Part shown: positions 28,270 to 37,485 of the stretch, piece by piece
Layout: each line of letters opens with the position of its first letter
Position numbering within the stretch: the first letter of the stretch is position 1
Source: Pantoea rodasii
GTDB lineage: Bacteria > Pseudomonadota > Gammaproteobacteria > Enterobacterales > Enterobacteriaceae
Direction: 5' to 3'
NCBI RefSeq assembly: GCF_002095465.1
Contig: NZ_MLFP01000086.1
Span: 434,001 to 498,000 of the forward strand
Length of the DNA stretch: 64,000 nt
Notes under the pieces: generated by a model
The model's database searches: none
What the model was told of the DNA's origin: nothing
The model's input: the letters and a program-made list of their open reading frames with translations, nothing else
Translations under genes and position numbers: made by a program

Positions 28270-29114
28270 TTATTGCACTCGCTTTTCTAAGCGCGAATCT
28301 TTAAGCGCCTCTTTCACCCGCTTAAGATTCTCTCGGAAAGCGGCGCCACGCTCAAGGGTAAAACCCGTTGCCAGAACATCAACCACGGTGAGTTGCGCCA
28401 GGCGGGAGACCATCGGCAGGTAGATATCGGTATCCTCAGGCACATCCAGCGTGATAGCGAGAGTGGCTTCTGCCGCCAAAGGTGAACCCGGAGAGGTGAT
28501 AGCCAGCACTGTGGAAGCGTTTACACGCGCCAGGCGAGCCAGTTCTATCATATTTTTGGTGCGCCCAGTATGTGATATGAGAACAAAAACGTCATTTGGT
28601 CCACTATTTATGCAACTCATGCGCTGGATCACAATATCCTCCGACCAGATGACCGGCAGATTAAAACGCAGGAATTTATTCGTGGCATCGTGCGCCACCA
28701 CCGCCGAGGCGCCAAGGCCAAAAAGGCGATTTTGTTGGCCTGTGTCAACGCCTGAACCGCCTGATCAATCACCTGCATATCCAGCTGTTGGCGAACGCGG
28801 CTCAATCCCGCCAGCGCGGAATCAAAAATTTTGTGGCTGTAGCTCTCGACGCTGTCATTTTCTTCCACGTCGCGGCTGACCCAGTTTGGGCTTTTCGCCA
28901 GACTTTGTGCGAGGCGCAGTTTGAAATCGGGAAAACCCCGCGTGCCCATGCGGTGACAAAAGCGATTCACCGTGGGCTCACTGACATCGGCGGCACGCGC
29001 CAGCGTGGCAATGCTGGAATGCATGGCCTGTTGCGGAGCGGCGAGGATTTGCTCGGCCACTTTACGTTCTGATTTACTCAGCGCATCAAGCTGCGCCTGA
29101 ATCTGTTCCAGCAT
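28270..29114 (-). pseudogene. hexR: HexR, RpiR-family repressor of central carbon genes (one frameshift)
   Basis: HexR represses zwf and related genes and is released by 2-keto-3-deoxy-6-phosphogluconate. The restored protein is about 281 residues (E. coli 289): an N-terminal HTH_6 domain (about 1-77, with SEPTVNRFCHRMGTRGFPDFK) and a C-terminal SIS domain (ISHTGRTKN; ITLDVPEDTDIYLPM). The frame breaks at a plus-strand run of five A's (28720-28724) where six are needed to read KIAFFGLGASAVVAHD. The ATG at 29114 gives the family start MLEQIQAQL. Divergent from zwf, which carries a HexR box. Confidence 0.93.
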
Positions 29115-29412
29115 GTTGTTAACCTGATGAGCCTTAATCACTTACATCACGACCATCATTTGATGAAATCGCTGCCATTTCTCAAGAATATACCGTGTAA
29201 TACGCCCTCGCACGCAGCAGCGGACAAATGTAAACGCGATTTTTTTGTCATACTTTGATCGTTGCCGGGTTTTATCCTGACAAACATCGAAACAGAAAAA
29301 GCGCATCAAGCGCACACCACAACACACCTTTGTTCGCCATCATGTTCAAAGTAATGGCTAATGCCACACCGCGTCTGGGTTGTTCCGATGCGGGGAAAAA
29401 AGTACATTGTGC

Positions 29413-29427
29413 TGTAAGAAAATTACA
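29413..29427. promoter_or_regulatory. HexR operator upstream of zwf
   Basis: TGTAAGAAAATTACA matches the HexR consensus TGTAATTAAATTACA at nearly every position and lies 61 bases before the zwf ATG. The remainder of the 374-base hexR-zwf gap shows no gene and should hold both divergent promoters. Confidence 0.85.
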
Positions 29428-29488
29428 ATAAGGACCCGGGATGATGAGGACGCTCAAACCGGGTATATCCTGCAACGAGGAGAGGAAA

Positions 29489-30964
29489 ATGGCGGTAACA
29501 CAAACAGCCCAGGCATGCGATCTGGTTATTTTCGGTGCCAAAGGCGATCTTGCACGCCGGAAACTGTTGCCTTCACTGTATCAGCTGGAGAAAGCCGGTC
29601 AGATTCACGACACCACACGCATCATCGGCGTGGGGCGTGCGGATTGGGACAAAGACGCTTACACCAAAGTGGTGCGTGAAGCGCTGGAAACCTTCATGAA
29701 AGAGAAGATCGATGAAGCGCTGTGGGACAAACTCAGCAGCCGTCTCGACTTCTGTAACCTCGACGTGACCGACACCTCGCATTTCACCAAACTGGGCAAG
29801 ATGCTTGACCAGAAAGATCGTGTCACCATTAACTACTTCGCCATGCCACCAAGCACCTTTGGTGCTATCTGTGATGGTCTGGGCGCAGCCAAGCTGAATG
29901 CTAAACCGGCGCGCGTAGTGATGGAGAAGCCACTCGGCACCTCATTAGCGACCTCGCAAGAGATCAATGACAGCGTCGGCAAGTACTTCGAAGAAAGCCA
30001 GGTGTTCCGTATCGACCACTATCTCGGTAAAGAGACGGTGTTGAACCTGTTGGCGCTGCGTTTTGCTAACTCGATCTTCGTCAATAACTGGGATAACCGC
30101 ACCATCGATCACGTGCAGATCACCGTGGCAGAAGAGGTGGGTATCGAAGGCCGTTGGGGTTACTTCGATAAAGCCGGCCAGATGCGCGACATGATCCAGA
30201 ATCACCTGTTGCAGATTCTGACTATGATCGCCATGTCACCGCCTTCCGACCTGAGTGCCGATGCAATCCGTGATGAGAAAGTGAAGGTGCTGCGTTCATT
30301 GCGCCGTATCGACCAGACCAACGTGCGTGAGAAAACCGTGCGTGGCCAGTACACCGCGGGCTTCGTGCAGGGCAAAAAAGTACCGGGCTACCTGGAAGAA
30401 GAGGGCGCGAACAAGCAGAGCGCCATCGAGAGCTTCGTGGCGATCCGTGTCGATATCGATAACTGGCGTTGGGCGGGCGTGCCGTTCTACCTGCGCACCG
30501 GTAAGCGCTTGCCGACCAAATGCTCTGAGGTTGTGGTGTACTTCAAGAACCCAGAGATGAACCTGTTCAAAGATTCTTACGCTGAACTGCCGCAGAACAA
30601 GCTGACCATTCGCTTGCAGCCGGACGAAGGTGTGGATATCGAGATCCTGAACAAAGTGCCAGGTCTGGATCACAAGCACAAACTGCAGACCACCAAGCTG
30701 GATCTAAGCTACTCCGAGACTTTCAACCAGTCGCATCTGGCCGATGCTTACGAGCGTCTGCTGCTGGAAACCATGCGCGGCATTCAGGCACTGTTTGTGC
30801 GTCGTGACGAAGTGGAAGCCGCCTGGGGTTGGGTCGATTCTATTATCGATGCGTGGAACGCCGATGCGGAAGCGCCTAAGCCATACCAGGCCGGTACCTG
30901 GGGCCCGGTAGCTTCCGTCGCGATGATTACGCGCGATGGCCGTTCGTGGAATGAGTTTGAATAA
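29489..30964 (+). CDS. zwf: Glucose-6-phosphate 1-dehydrogenase
   Basis: The first step of the oxidative pentose phosphate path, making 6-phosphogluconolactone and NADPH. The product is 491 residues (E. coli 491), with coenzyme motif FGAKGDLARRKLLP near residues 15-28 and the catalytic signature RIDHYLGKE near 178-186. The ATG at 29489 follows GAGGAGAGG; an upstream in-frame ATG at 29441 adds 16 non-family residues. It has its own terminator and, unlike E. coli, is not followed by edd. Confidence 0.97.
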   Translation: MAVTQTAQACDLVIFGAKGDLARRKLLPSLYQLEKAGQIHDTTRIIGVGRADWDKDAYTKVVREALETFMKEKIDEALWDKLSSRLDFCNLDVTDTSHFTKLGKMLDQKDRVTINYFAMPPSTFGAICDGLGAAKLNAKPARVVMEKPLGTSLATSQEINDSVGKYFEESQVFRIDHYLGKETVLNLLALRFANSIFVNNWDNRTIDHVQITVAEEVGIEGRWGYFDKAGQMRDMIQNHLLQILTMIAMSPPSDLSADAIRDEKVKVLRSLRRIDQTNVREKTVRGQYTAGFVQGKKVPGYLEEEGANKQSAIESFVAIRVDIDNWRWAGVPFYLRTGKRLPTKCSEVVVYFKNPEMNLFKDSYAELPQNKLTIRLQPDEGVDIEILNKVPGLDHKHKLQTTKLDLSYSETFNQSHLADAYERLLLETMRGIQALFVRRDEVEAAWGWVDSIIDAWNADAEAPKPYQAGTWGPVASVAMITRDGRSWNEFE

Positions 30965-30977
30965 GCCTTAACATCGA

Positions 30978-31005
30978 AGCCCGCCAGAAATGAGCGGGCT
31001 TTTTT
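30978..31005 (+). terminator. Rho-independent terminator after zwf
   Basis: AGCCCGC/GCGGGCT stem with a CAGAAATGA-type loop and six T's. It uncouples zwf from eda. Confidence 0.9.
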
Positions 31006-31031
31006 GTGCCCAAAATTCATTTTTCTTAAAA

Positions 31032-31048
31032 TTGAACCAGAGTTTCAA
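31032..31048. promoter_or_regulatory. Probable KdgR operator upstream of eda
   Basis: TTGAACCAGAGTTTCAA is a near-perfect palindrome (TTGAAC half-sites) within an A/T-rich surround and resembles the KdgR box. It lies 105 bases before eda, a known KdgR target in enterobacteria; kdgR itself is at 53.7 kb in this window. Confidence 0.6.
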
Positions 31049-31152
31049 TAATTTTTGATATCCGATGGACGCCGCTCCAGCCAATCTTGTATGGTAGAGC
31101 CCAAACATTGACGGCCGGATGTAAGTCGGGCTGATGCAACTAAGGAAACCTG

Positions 31153-31791
31153 ATGAAGAACTGGAAAACCACTGCTGAACAGATCATGACAACGGGCCCG
31201 GTTGTGCCGGTGATTGTGGTGAACAAACTGGAACATGCAGTGCCGATGGCCAAAGCGCTGGTGGCGGGCGGTGTGCGCGTGCTGGAAGTGACGCTGCGTA
31301 CCCCGGTGGCGATGGATGCGCTGCGTGCGATGATCAAAGAAGTGCCGGAAGCGATTGTCGGTGCGGGCACGGTGATCAACACTCAGCAGTTGAAAGAAGT
31401 CACCGATGCCGGTGCGCAGTTTGTGATCAGCCCAGGTCTAACCGAGCCGTTGCTGAAAGCTGCAGTTGAGGGGCCGGTGCCATTGATTCCGGGCATTAGC
31501 ACCGTGTCCGAGCTGATGCTGGGCATGGATTATGGCTTGCGCGAATTTAAGTTCTTCCCGGCGGAAGCCAATGGCGGTGTGAAAGCGCTGTCAGCGATTG
31601 GCGGCCCGTTCCCGCAGGTGCGTTTCTGCCCAACCGGCGGTATCTCACCGGCCAACTACCGTGATTATCTGGCGCTGAAAAGCGTGCTGTGTATTGGTGG
31701 TTCGTGGCTGGTGCCGAATGATGCGCTGGAAAGTGGCGACTGGGATCGTATTACGCGTCTGGCGCGTGAGGCAGTTGAAGGCGCGAAGTAA
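31153..31791 (+). CDS. eda: KDPG/KHG aldolase
   Basis: A class I aldolase that splits 2-keto-3-deoxy-6-phosphogluconate into pyruvate and glyceraldehyde 3-phosphate. The product is 212 residues (E. coli 213). The Schiff-base lysine is Lys133 in EFKFFPAEANGG, and the catalytic Glu45 is in VLEVTLRTP. The ATG at 31153 follows TAAGGAAAC. Without edd beside it, its main local role may be uronate breakdown rather than a gluconate Entner-Doudoroff path, consistent with the KdgR-like site upstream. Confidence 0.96.
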   Translation: MKNWKTTAEQIMTTGPVVPVIVVNKLEHAVPMAKALVAGGVRVLEVTLRTPVAMDALRAMIKEVPEAIVGAGTVINTQQLKEVTDAGAQFVISPGLTEPLLKAAVEGPVPLIPGISTVSELMLGMDYGLREFKFFPAEANGGVKALSAIGGPFPQVRFCPTGGISPANYRDYLALKSVLCIGGSWLVPNDALESGDWDRITRLAREAVEGAK

Positions 31792-31832
31792 CGCACTTAC
31801 CGATTTGCCACGATGCGAATCACGCGTACTGA

Positions 31833-31856
31833 AAGGGCGGCCTGAAGGCCGCCCTT
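31833..31856. terminator. Strong inverted repeat between eda and purT
   Basis: A perfect 10-bp GC-rich stem AAGGGCGGCC/GGCCGCCCTT with a TGAA tetraloop between convergent genes. The T tract is short (TT ATAC), so it may serve both directions weakly. Confidence 0.65.
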
Positions 31857-31893
31857 ATACGTTGTCTCTACAGACAAATGGCAGGCGAGGAGA

Positions 31894-33072
31894 TTATCCC
31901 TCTACCTTCACTGCTGCGGCACTCGCCACGGCACGCGCAATCGCCTCATCGGTATTCTCACCGGTCGCCAATGCCACGCCAAGACGACGTTGACCCACAA
32001 TCTCCGGCTTGCCGAACAGACGCAGCTGCAGACCAGCACCTAATGCCGCTTCGATGTTGACGAACTGCACATTGTTGCTGTCCAGCTGTGGCAGGATCAC
32101 CGCTGAGGCTGCCGGGCCATACTGGCGAATACCACCGATTGGCAGGCCGAGGAACGCGCGCACATGCAGTGCGAATTCTGACAGATCCTGAGAAATCAGC
32201 GTCACCATGCCAGTATCGTGTGGGCGCGGAGAGACCTCACTAAATACCACCTCGTCACCGCATACAAACAGCTCAACGCCAAACAGACCGTATCCGCCCA
32301 GCGCTTTCACCACTTTAGATGCGATGTCTTGTGCGCGTTGCAACGCCAAATCGGTCATCTGCTGTGGCTGCCAGGATTCACGGTAATCACCGTCTTCCTG
32401 ACGATGACCAATCGGCGCGCAGAAATGAATGCCATCTACCGCGCTGATGGTCAGCAGGGTGATTTCGAAATCGAACTTCACCACGCCTTCAACGATCACG
32501 CGACCGGCACCGGCACGACCGCCTTGCTGTGCGTAATCCCAGGCTTTGTCCAGCTGGCTCGCTTCACGGATGAAACTCTGACCTTTGCCAGACGAACTCA
32601 TTACCGGTTTAGCAATGCACGGGAAACCAATGTCATTGGCGGCCGCGACAAAATTCTCTTTGCTGTCAGCGAACTGATAGGTTGAGGTAGGCAGCGACAA
32701 CTCTTCTGCCGCCAGACGACGAATGCCTTCGCGGTTCATGGTCAGGCGCGCGGCACGGGCAGTGGGCACCACTTTCTGGCCCTGAGCTTCCAGTTCCAGC
32801 AGTTTTTCAGTGGCGATAGCTTCAATTTCTGGCACCACGAAGTGCGGCTTCTCCAGCGCGATCAGCGCAGCCAGCGCATCACCGTCCAGCATATTGATCA
32901 CATGGCTACGGTGGGCAACGTGCATCGCCGGTGCATCGGCATAACGATCTACGGCAATCACTTCCACACCCAGACGCTGACACTCCAGCGCCACTTCTTT
33001 GCCCAATTCACCTGAACCTAACAGCATCACACGCGTTGCGGCAGGGCGCAGCGCGGTTCCGAGAGTCGTCAT
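31894..33072 (-). CDS. purT: PurT, formate-dependent phosphoribosylglycinamide formyltransferase
   Basis: An ATP-grasp enzyme that formylates GAR directly with formate in purine synthesis. The product is 392 residues (E. coli 392): N-terminal Rossmann-like domain (LLGSGELGKEVALECQRLG), ATP-grasp core with IAKPVMSSSGKGQS near residues 153-166 and metal ligands in GLFGVELFVCGDEVVFSEVSPRPHDTG. A PurR operator lies 39 bases upstream. Converges on eda. Confidence 0.97.
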   Translation of the reverse strand: MTTLGTALRPAATRVMLLGSGELGKEVALECQRLGVEVIAVDRYADAPAMHVAHRSHVINMLDGDALAALIALEKPHFVVPEIEAIATEKLLELEAQGQKVVPTARAARLTMNREGIRRLAAEELSLPTSTYQFADSKENFVAAANDIGFPCIAKPVMSSSGKGQSFIREASQLDKAWDYAQQGGRAGAGRVIVEGVVKFDFEITLLTISAVDGIHFCAPIGHRQEDGDYRESWQPQQMTDLALQRAQDIASKVVKALGGYGLFGVELFVCGDEVVFSEVSPRPHDTGMVTLISQDLSEFALHVRAFLGLPIGGIRQYGPAASAVILPQLDSNNVQFVNIEAALGAGLQLRLFGKPEIVGQRRLGVALATGENTDEAIARAVASAAAVKVEG

Positions 33073-33110
33073 AATTTCACCTTAGCAGTCAAAATGCGCG
33101 CGCAGTATAA

Positions 33111-33126
33111 ACGAAAACGTTTGCGT
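33111..33126. promoter_or_regulatory. PurR operator of purT
   Basis: On the minus strand this reads ACGCAAACGTTTTCGT, an essentially perfect PurR box. It overlaps where the purT promoter should be. Confidence 0.9.
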
Positions 33127-33233
33127 ACTCACGCATTCGGCTCAAACAGGTTTGCCATACTTTTCCCGCTCTGACGTTACCTGACACTCGCTACGGCAGC
33201 ATGGAACGCGAAAACTTAAACAGGAGTTAAACG

Positions 33234-33875
33234 ATGAGCAATTGGTTGCAGCAAATCCAGTCGGTGCTGGCGAAGAAGGGCGGCGACGGTAAAGCCGGCG
33301 GTTTGAGCGATATGCTGGCACCTGGCGCGCTGGGTGGTTTAGCGGGATTGCTGGTGGCCAGCAAGTCCACGCGAAGCCTGTTGACCAAATACGGCGGTAA
33401 GGCATTGCTGGTCGGCGGCGGTGCGGCAGCCGGTGCCGTGCTGTGGAATAAGTACAAGCAGCGTGTGCGTGAAACCCATCAGGATGAGCCGGGATTTGGT
33501 CAGCTGCAGACGCCCGTTGACCAGCGCGCTGAACGTCTGGTGACCGCGTTAGTGTTTGCGGCCAAAAGTGATGGTCATATTGACGATCGCGAACGCGCGG
33601 CCATTGAGCAGAACATCCATAAGGCGGGTTATGGTTCGCAGGCGGAAACGCTGATCCAGCAAGCGATGAATCGTCCACTCGATCCCCACTGGTTAGCAGC
33701 AGATGTGAGAAATGAAGAAGAAGCGTTAGAACTCTACTTCCTCAGCTGCGCCGCTATCGATGTGGATCATTTTATGGAGCGTAGCTATCTCTCCGCACTG
33801 GGTGATGCCCTGAAGATCCCACAGGATGTGCGCGAAGGTATTCAGCGCGATATTCAGGCGGAGAAAGCCGCATAA
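33234..33875 (+). CDS. yebE: YebE, DUF533 family protein
   Basis: A 213-residue protein with a Gly/Ala-rich hydrophobic region (about 24-73, possibly membrane-associated) and a C-terminal TerB-like domain (about 97-205) containing FAAKSDGHIDDRERAAIEQ. In E. coli yebE responds to envelope stress through CpxR; I do not see a clear tandem GTAAA site here. The biochemical function is unknown. AGGAG lies before the ATG. Confidence 0.9.
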   Translation: MSNWLQQIQSVLAKKGGDGKAGGLSDMLAPGALGGLAGLLVASKSTRSLLTKYGGKALLVGGGAAAGAVLWNKYKQRVRETHQDEPGFGQLQTPVDQRAERLVTALVFAAKSDGHIDDRERAAIEQNIHKAGYGSQAETLIQQAMNRPLDPHWLAADVRNEEEALELYFLSCAAIDVDHFMERSYLSALGDALKIPQDVREGIQRDIQAEKAA

Positions 33876-33991
33876 TTGAACAGAGGGCCTTGCCTGGGCC
33901 CTCAACTACACTTCCTGTGCGCTGCTGCTTGGCTTCCCGCGTGATAAGTGCCACGCTTGCTGAATGTTGTCTTTCAGGGAAAGGAGCCAGA

Positions 33992-36055
33992 ATGAATCAG
34001 CCGCAAGCAAAAAAAGTCCCCCACATCATGAGCCTGCACGGTGAAACGCGTACCGATAACTATCATTGGATGCGCGATGACGAGCGGGAAAATCCAGAGA
34101 TACTGGACCATCTGCACGCCGAGAATGCCTACGGCAAAGCGATGATGGCGTCGCAAGAGAATCTGCAAGAACGGGTACTCAAAGAGATCGTTGATCGCAT
34201 TCCGGCGCAGGACCACTCCGTGCCCTATGTGAAGAACGGCTATCGCTATCAGAGTCGCTATGAGGTGGGGAACGAATATCCGCTCTATTTTCGCCAGCCG
34301 GTCAACGCGCCAGCCGATGAGCCCTGGCAGCTGCTGATCGACGGTAATCAGCGTGCCTCGCACAGTGATTTTTACACCATGGGCGCACTGGCGATCGCGC
34401 CTGACAACCAGGTCATGGCGCTGGCCGAGGACTTCCTTTCACGTCGCCAGTACGGCGTTCGCTTCCGCAATCTGGAGAGCGGTAGCTGGTATCCGGAAGT
34501 GCTGAGCAATGCCTCTTCCAGCGTGGCGTGGGCCAATGATTCCCGCACGCTGTACTACGTGCGCAAGCATCCGAAAACCTTGCTGGCGTATCAGGTATGG
34601 CGCCATGAGCTGGGCCATCCGCAATCAGACGATCAGCTGGTGTATGAAGAGAAGGATGAGAGCTTCCATCTCAGCGTGCATAAAACCACCTCCGAACACT
34701 TCATCCTGATTGCGATGTACAGCACCACCACCAGCGAGATCCAGCTGATTGATGCCGAGTATCCGGATGCGCAGCCACAGGTGTTCTGTCCACGTCGCCG
34801 CGATCACGAGTACAGCATCGATCATTACAATCACCAGTTCTATATTCGCTCGAATCGTGATGGCAAAAACTTTGGCCTGTACCGCAGCGCGTGGCTGGCG
34901 GAGAACCGCTGGCAGGCGTTGATTCCGGCACGCGATAATGTAGTGCTGGAGGATTTCCAGCTATTTCGCCACTGGCTGGTGGTAGAAGAGCGCCAGCGCG
35001 GCGTCAACACGCTGCGCCAGATCAACTGGGAAAGCGGTGAAAGCATCGGGATCGCCTTTGACGATCCGGCTTACGTCACCTGGCTGGCTTACAATCCATC
35101 GCCGGAAAGCGACACGCTGCGTTATGGCTATTCATCCATGACCACGCCAACAACGTTGTTTGAACTCAATATGGAGACCGGCGATCGCCGGGTGTTGAAA
35201 CAGACGCCGGTGCCGGGCTTCAACTCAGACGACTACAAAAGCGAACATCACTGGATCACGGTACGTGATGGCACTGAAGTGCCAGTGTCGCTGGTCTATC
35301 ACCGCAAGCATTTCAAATCGGGCAGTAATCCACTGCTGGCTTACGGCTATGGCGCCTACGGCAGTAGCATGGATGCCAGCTTCGGCACCAGTCGCATTAG
35401 CCTGCTGGAGCGTGGCTTTGTTTACGCGATCATTCACGTGCGTGGTGGTGGCGAGTTGGGCCAACAGTGGTACGACGATGGCCGCCTGAAGAATAAGATG
35501 AACAGCTTCACCGACTTTATTGATGTGACGCAGGCACTGGTGGCGAAAGGATTGGGTGATCCGCAACAGCTGTATGCGATGGGCGGCAGCGCTGGTGGTT
35601 TACTGATGGGTGGGGTGATCAATCTGGCGCCCGACCTGTTCAACGGCGTAGTGGCACAAGTGCCGTTTGTTGATGTGGTCACCACCATGCTGGATCCGAC
35701 GATCCCGCTGACCACCGGCGAATATGATGAGTGGGGCAATCCGGAACATGAAGCGGATTACCACACCATCCGGCAGTACAGCCCGTATGACAACATCGAA
35801 GCTAAAGCTTATCCGCATCTGTTGGTGACCACCGGGCTGCACGATTCTCAGGTGCAATATTGGGAACCGGCGAAGTGGGTGGCGAAACTGCGTGAGCTGA
35901 AAACCAATGACACGCTGTTACTGCTGTGTACCGAGATGGATTCCGGGCACGGTGGTAAATCGGGGCGTTTCAAAGCGTATGAAGGCGTGGCGCAGGAGTT
36001 TACCTTCCTGATTGGTCTGGCACAGGGCAGCTTGCCAGACCGCGTCGATTACTGA
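33992..36055 (+). CDS. ptrB: PtrB, oligopeptidase B
   Basis: A cytoplasmic serine peptidase of the prolyl oligopeptidase family that cuts small peptides after Arg or Lys. The product is 687 residues (E. coli 686): an N-terminal seven-bladed propeller (about 70-400) and a C-terminal alpha/beta-hydrolase domain with catalytic Ser533 (GGSAGG), Asp618 (LHDSQV) and His653 (SGHGG). The ATG at 33992 has AAGGAG 9 bases upstream; an upstream frame opening is not conserved. It overlaps the end of the convergent exoX by 7 bases. Confidence 0.96.
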   Translation: MNQPQAKKVPHIMSLHGETRTDNYHWMRDDERENPEILDHLHAENAYGKAMMASQENLQERVLKEIVDRIPAQDHSVPYVKNGYRYQSRYEVGNEYPLYFRQPVNAPADEPWQLLIDGNQRASHSDFYTMGALAIAPDNQVMALAEDFLSRRQYGVRFRNLESGSWYPEVLSNASSSVAWANDSRTLYYVRKHPKTLLAYQVWRHELGHPQSDDQLVYEEKDESFHLSVHKTTSEHFILIAMYSTTTSEIQLIDAEYPDAQPQVFCPRRRDHEYSIDHYNHQFYIRSNRDGKNFGLYRSAWLAENRWQALIPARDNVVLEDFQLFRHWLVVEERQRGVNTLRQINWESGESIGIAFDDPAYVTWLAYNPSPESDTLRYGYSSMTTPTTLFELNMETGDRRVLKQTPVPGFNSDDYKSEHHWITVRDGTEVPVSLVYHRKHFKSGSNPLLAYGYGAYGSSMDASFGTSRISLLERGFVYAIIHVRGGGELGQQWYDDGRLKNKMNSFTDFIDVTQALVAKGLGDPQQLYAMGGSAGGLLMGGVINLAPDLFNGVVAQVPFVDVVTTMLDPTIPLTTGEYDEWGNPEHEADYHTIRQYSPYDNIEAKAYPHLLVTTGLHDSQVQYWEPAKWVAKLRELKTNDTLLLLCTEMDSGHGGKSGRFKAYEGVAQEFTFLIGLAQGSLPDRVDY

Positions 36056-36717
36056 TCTGTCTTAACGTACTTGCGCAGCGCCTGACGTAATGGTGGGCGC
36101 AAATCGCGCACATTTTCCAGCACCCAACGCAGATAGCCGGGATCTTTGCGCGCAATGCTGCCAATGCTCTGCCCACGATATTTGCCAAACGGGAACACAT
36201 CTCCGCTAACTTCAGCAGGCTGACAGCGGCCAACCATATCACTGACGCTCCAGCCGGAGGTCTCCATAATGCGGATCAGCAGTGCGGCAGTGACATAGCA
36301 GTCATACAACGCACGGTGCGCATGCAGTTCAGCAGGTGGCGTGACGTCCAGCTTCAGGCTGTGACGCAATGCCTGATTACCGTATTTGATGCCCGGCCAC
36401 AGCTGGCGCGCCAGCGTCATGGTGCAAATCCATTCACCGGGCATGATCGGCAGCATACGGCGGTCAAAACTGGCATTGTGCGCCACGTAATGCGCGCTGC
36501 CATGATAGCGACCAATCGCTTCTTCAATGGTGGGCTTATCGGCAACCATCGCTTCCGTAATGCGGTGCACCGCCATCGCCTGACGGCTGATCGGGCGGTC
36601 AGGGCAAATCAAATCACTCATCGGATTGACGATCTGGCCGTCGATGACATCCACTGACGCCACTTCAACCACGCCACCTTGTAATCCGCAGGTTTCGGTA
36701 TCAATAACACGTAACAT
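36049..36717 (-). CDS. exoX: ExoX, DNA exonuclease X
   Basis: A DEDDh-type 3'-5' exonuclease active in mismatch repair and UV recovery. The product is 222 residues (E. coli 220). Exonuclease motifs are visible: Exo I VIDTETCG, Exo II VAHNASFD near residue 78 and Exo III HRALYDCY near 134. The C-terminal part (FPFGKYRGQS) is typical of ExoX. It starts 3 bases after holE, so the two form an operon; E. coli has yobB between them, missing here. Confidence 0.95.
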   Translation of the reverse strand: MLRVIDTETCGLQGGVVEVASVDVIDGQIVNPMSDLICPDRPISRQAMAVHRITEAMVADKPTIEEAIGRYHGSAHYVAHNASFDRRMLPIMPGEWICTMTLARQLWPGIKYGNQALRHSLKLDVTPPAELHAHRALYDCYVTAALLIRIMETSGWSVSDMVGRCQPAEVSGDVFPFGKYRGQSIGSIARKDPGYLRWVLENVRDLRPPLRQALRKYVKTDQ

Positions 36718-36720
36718 ATA

Positions 36721-36951
36721 TTACTTCTGCTTGGGTTCGTAGGGCAGGCGAGAGAGGCTGAGTGATGCCTGACGATAGCCCATCAAGCGCTGACGGAACC
36801 ACTCGCGCAGGGCTTCCGGCTGCTCGCGCTCGACCATTTCCGCAATCACGGGCATGTTGTAGCGCTCTTTAAACGCCACGCCTGCGGCGGCCAGATCGAC
36901 ATTCACTTTGTCTTTCTCTTCCTGCGACAACAGGGCAAGGTTTTGGCTCAT
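36721..36951 (-). CDS. holE: HolE, DNA polymerase III theta subunit
   Basis: Theta is the small core subunit that binds and stabilises the epsilon proofreading subunit. From the ATG at 36951 the product is 76 residues, the same as E. coli, with the conserved block KVNVDLAAAGVAFKERYNMP and the ending SRLPYEPKQK. The start has GGAG upstream; a longer frame adds 25 unrelated residues. Coupled to exoX, also an exonuclease gene. Confidence 0.95.
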   Translation of the reverse strand: MSQNLALLSQEEKDKVNVDLAAAGVAFKERYNMPVIAEMVEREQPEALREWFRQRLMGYRQASLSLSRLPYEPKQK

Positions 36952-37104
36952 GCATTTCTCCTGATAAACAGGGGCAAAAGTAATGGTTTCCCCTTTACGG
37001 ATCAAGGAAATTGGATCGCACCGCAAGTCTCGACACGCTTTAACCAGCGGCGTATCCTGCTGCCACGTTTGCGGCAGAGTGTCGCACTGAAAAGGGAAGA
37101 AGTG

Positions 37105-37482
37105 ATGAAGAAAACTGCGTTAAACCCGGTTGTGGCGCTGTTGCTGGCGTCATCCACGTTGGTCTTCAGCCAGTTTGCTCTGGCCCATGCTCACCTGAAA
37201 ACGCCGGTTCCCGCCGACAAAGCGGTAATCGACAGCTCTCCTCAGAATCTCACTCTGACTTTCACCGAAGATGTGGAACCGGCTTTCAGCGGTGTTGAAG
37301 TGCTGAATGCACAGAAGCAGCCAATGGCCGTGGAAAAAGCCAAACTAAATGATAAGCAGCATGACCAGCTGATCGTACCGATTAGCCAGCCGTTGCCTTC
37401 CGGCAACTATCAGGTGAACTGGCATGTGTTGTCGGTGGATGGACACAAAACCAAGGGAAGCTACGCGTTTAGCGTGAAGTAA
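37105..37482 (+). CDS. yobA: YobA, CopC-type periplasmic copper-binding protein
   Basis: A 125-residue periplasmic protein (E. coli 124) with a signal peptide to about residue 26 (SQFALA-HAHL). The mature N-terminus starts with the CopC copper ligands (HAHLKTP), and a second set sits in HVLSVDGHKTKG near the end. Family members bind Cu(II) and pass it to CopD-like partners. It is followed 3 bases later by yebZ. Chosen start: ATG at 37105 with GGGAAG upstream. Confidence 0.93.
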   Translation: MKKTALNPVVALLLASSTLVFSQFALAHAHLKTPVPADKAVIDSSPQNLTLTFTEDVEPAFSGVEVLNAQKQPMAVEKAKLNDKQHDQLIVPISQPLPSGNYQVNWHVLSVDGHKTKGSYAFSVK

Positions 37483-37485
37483 CCT

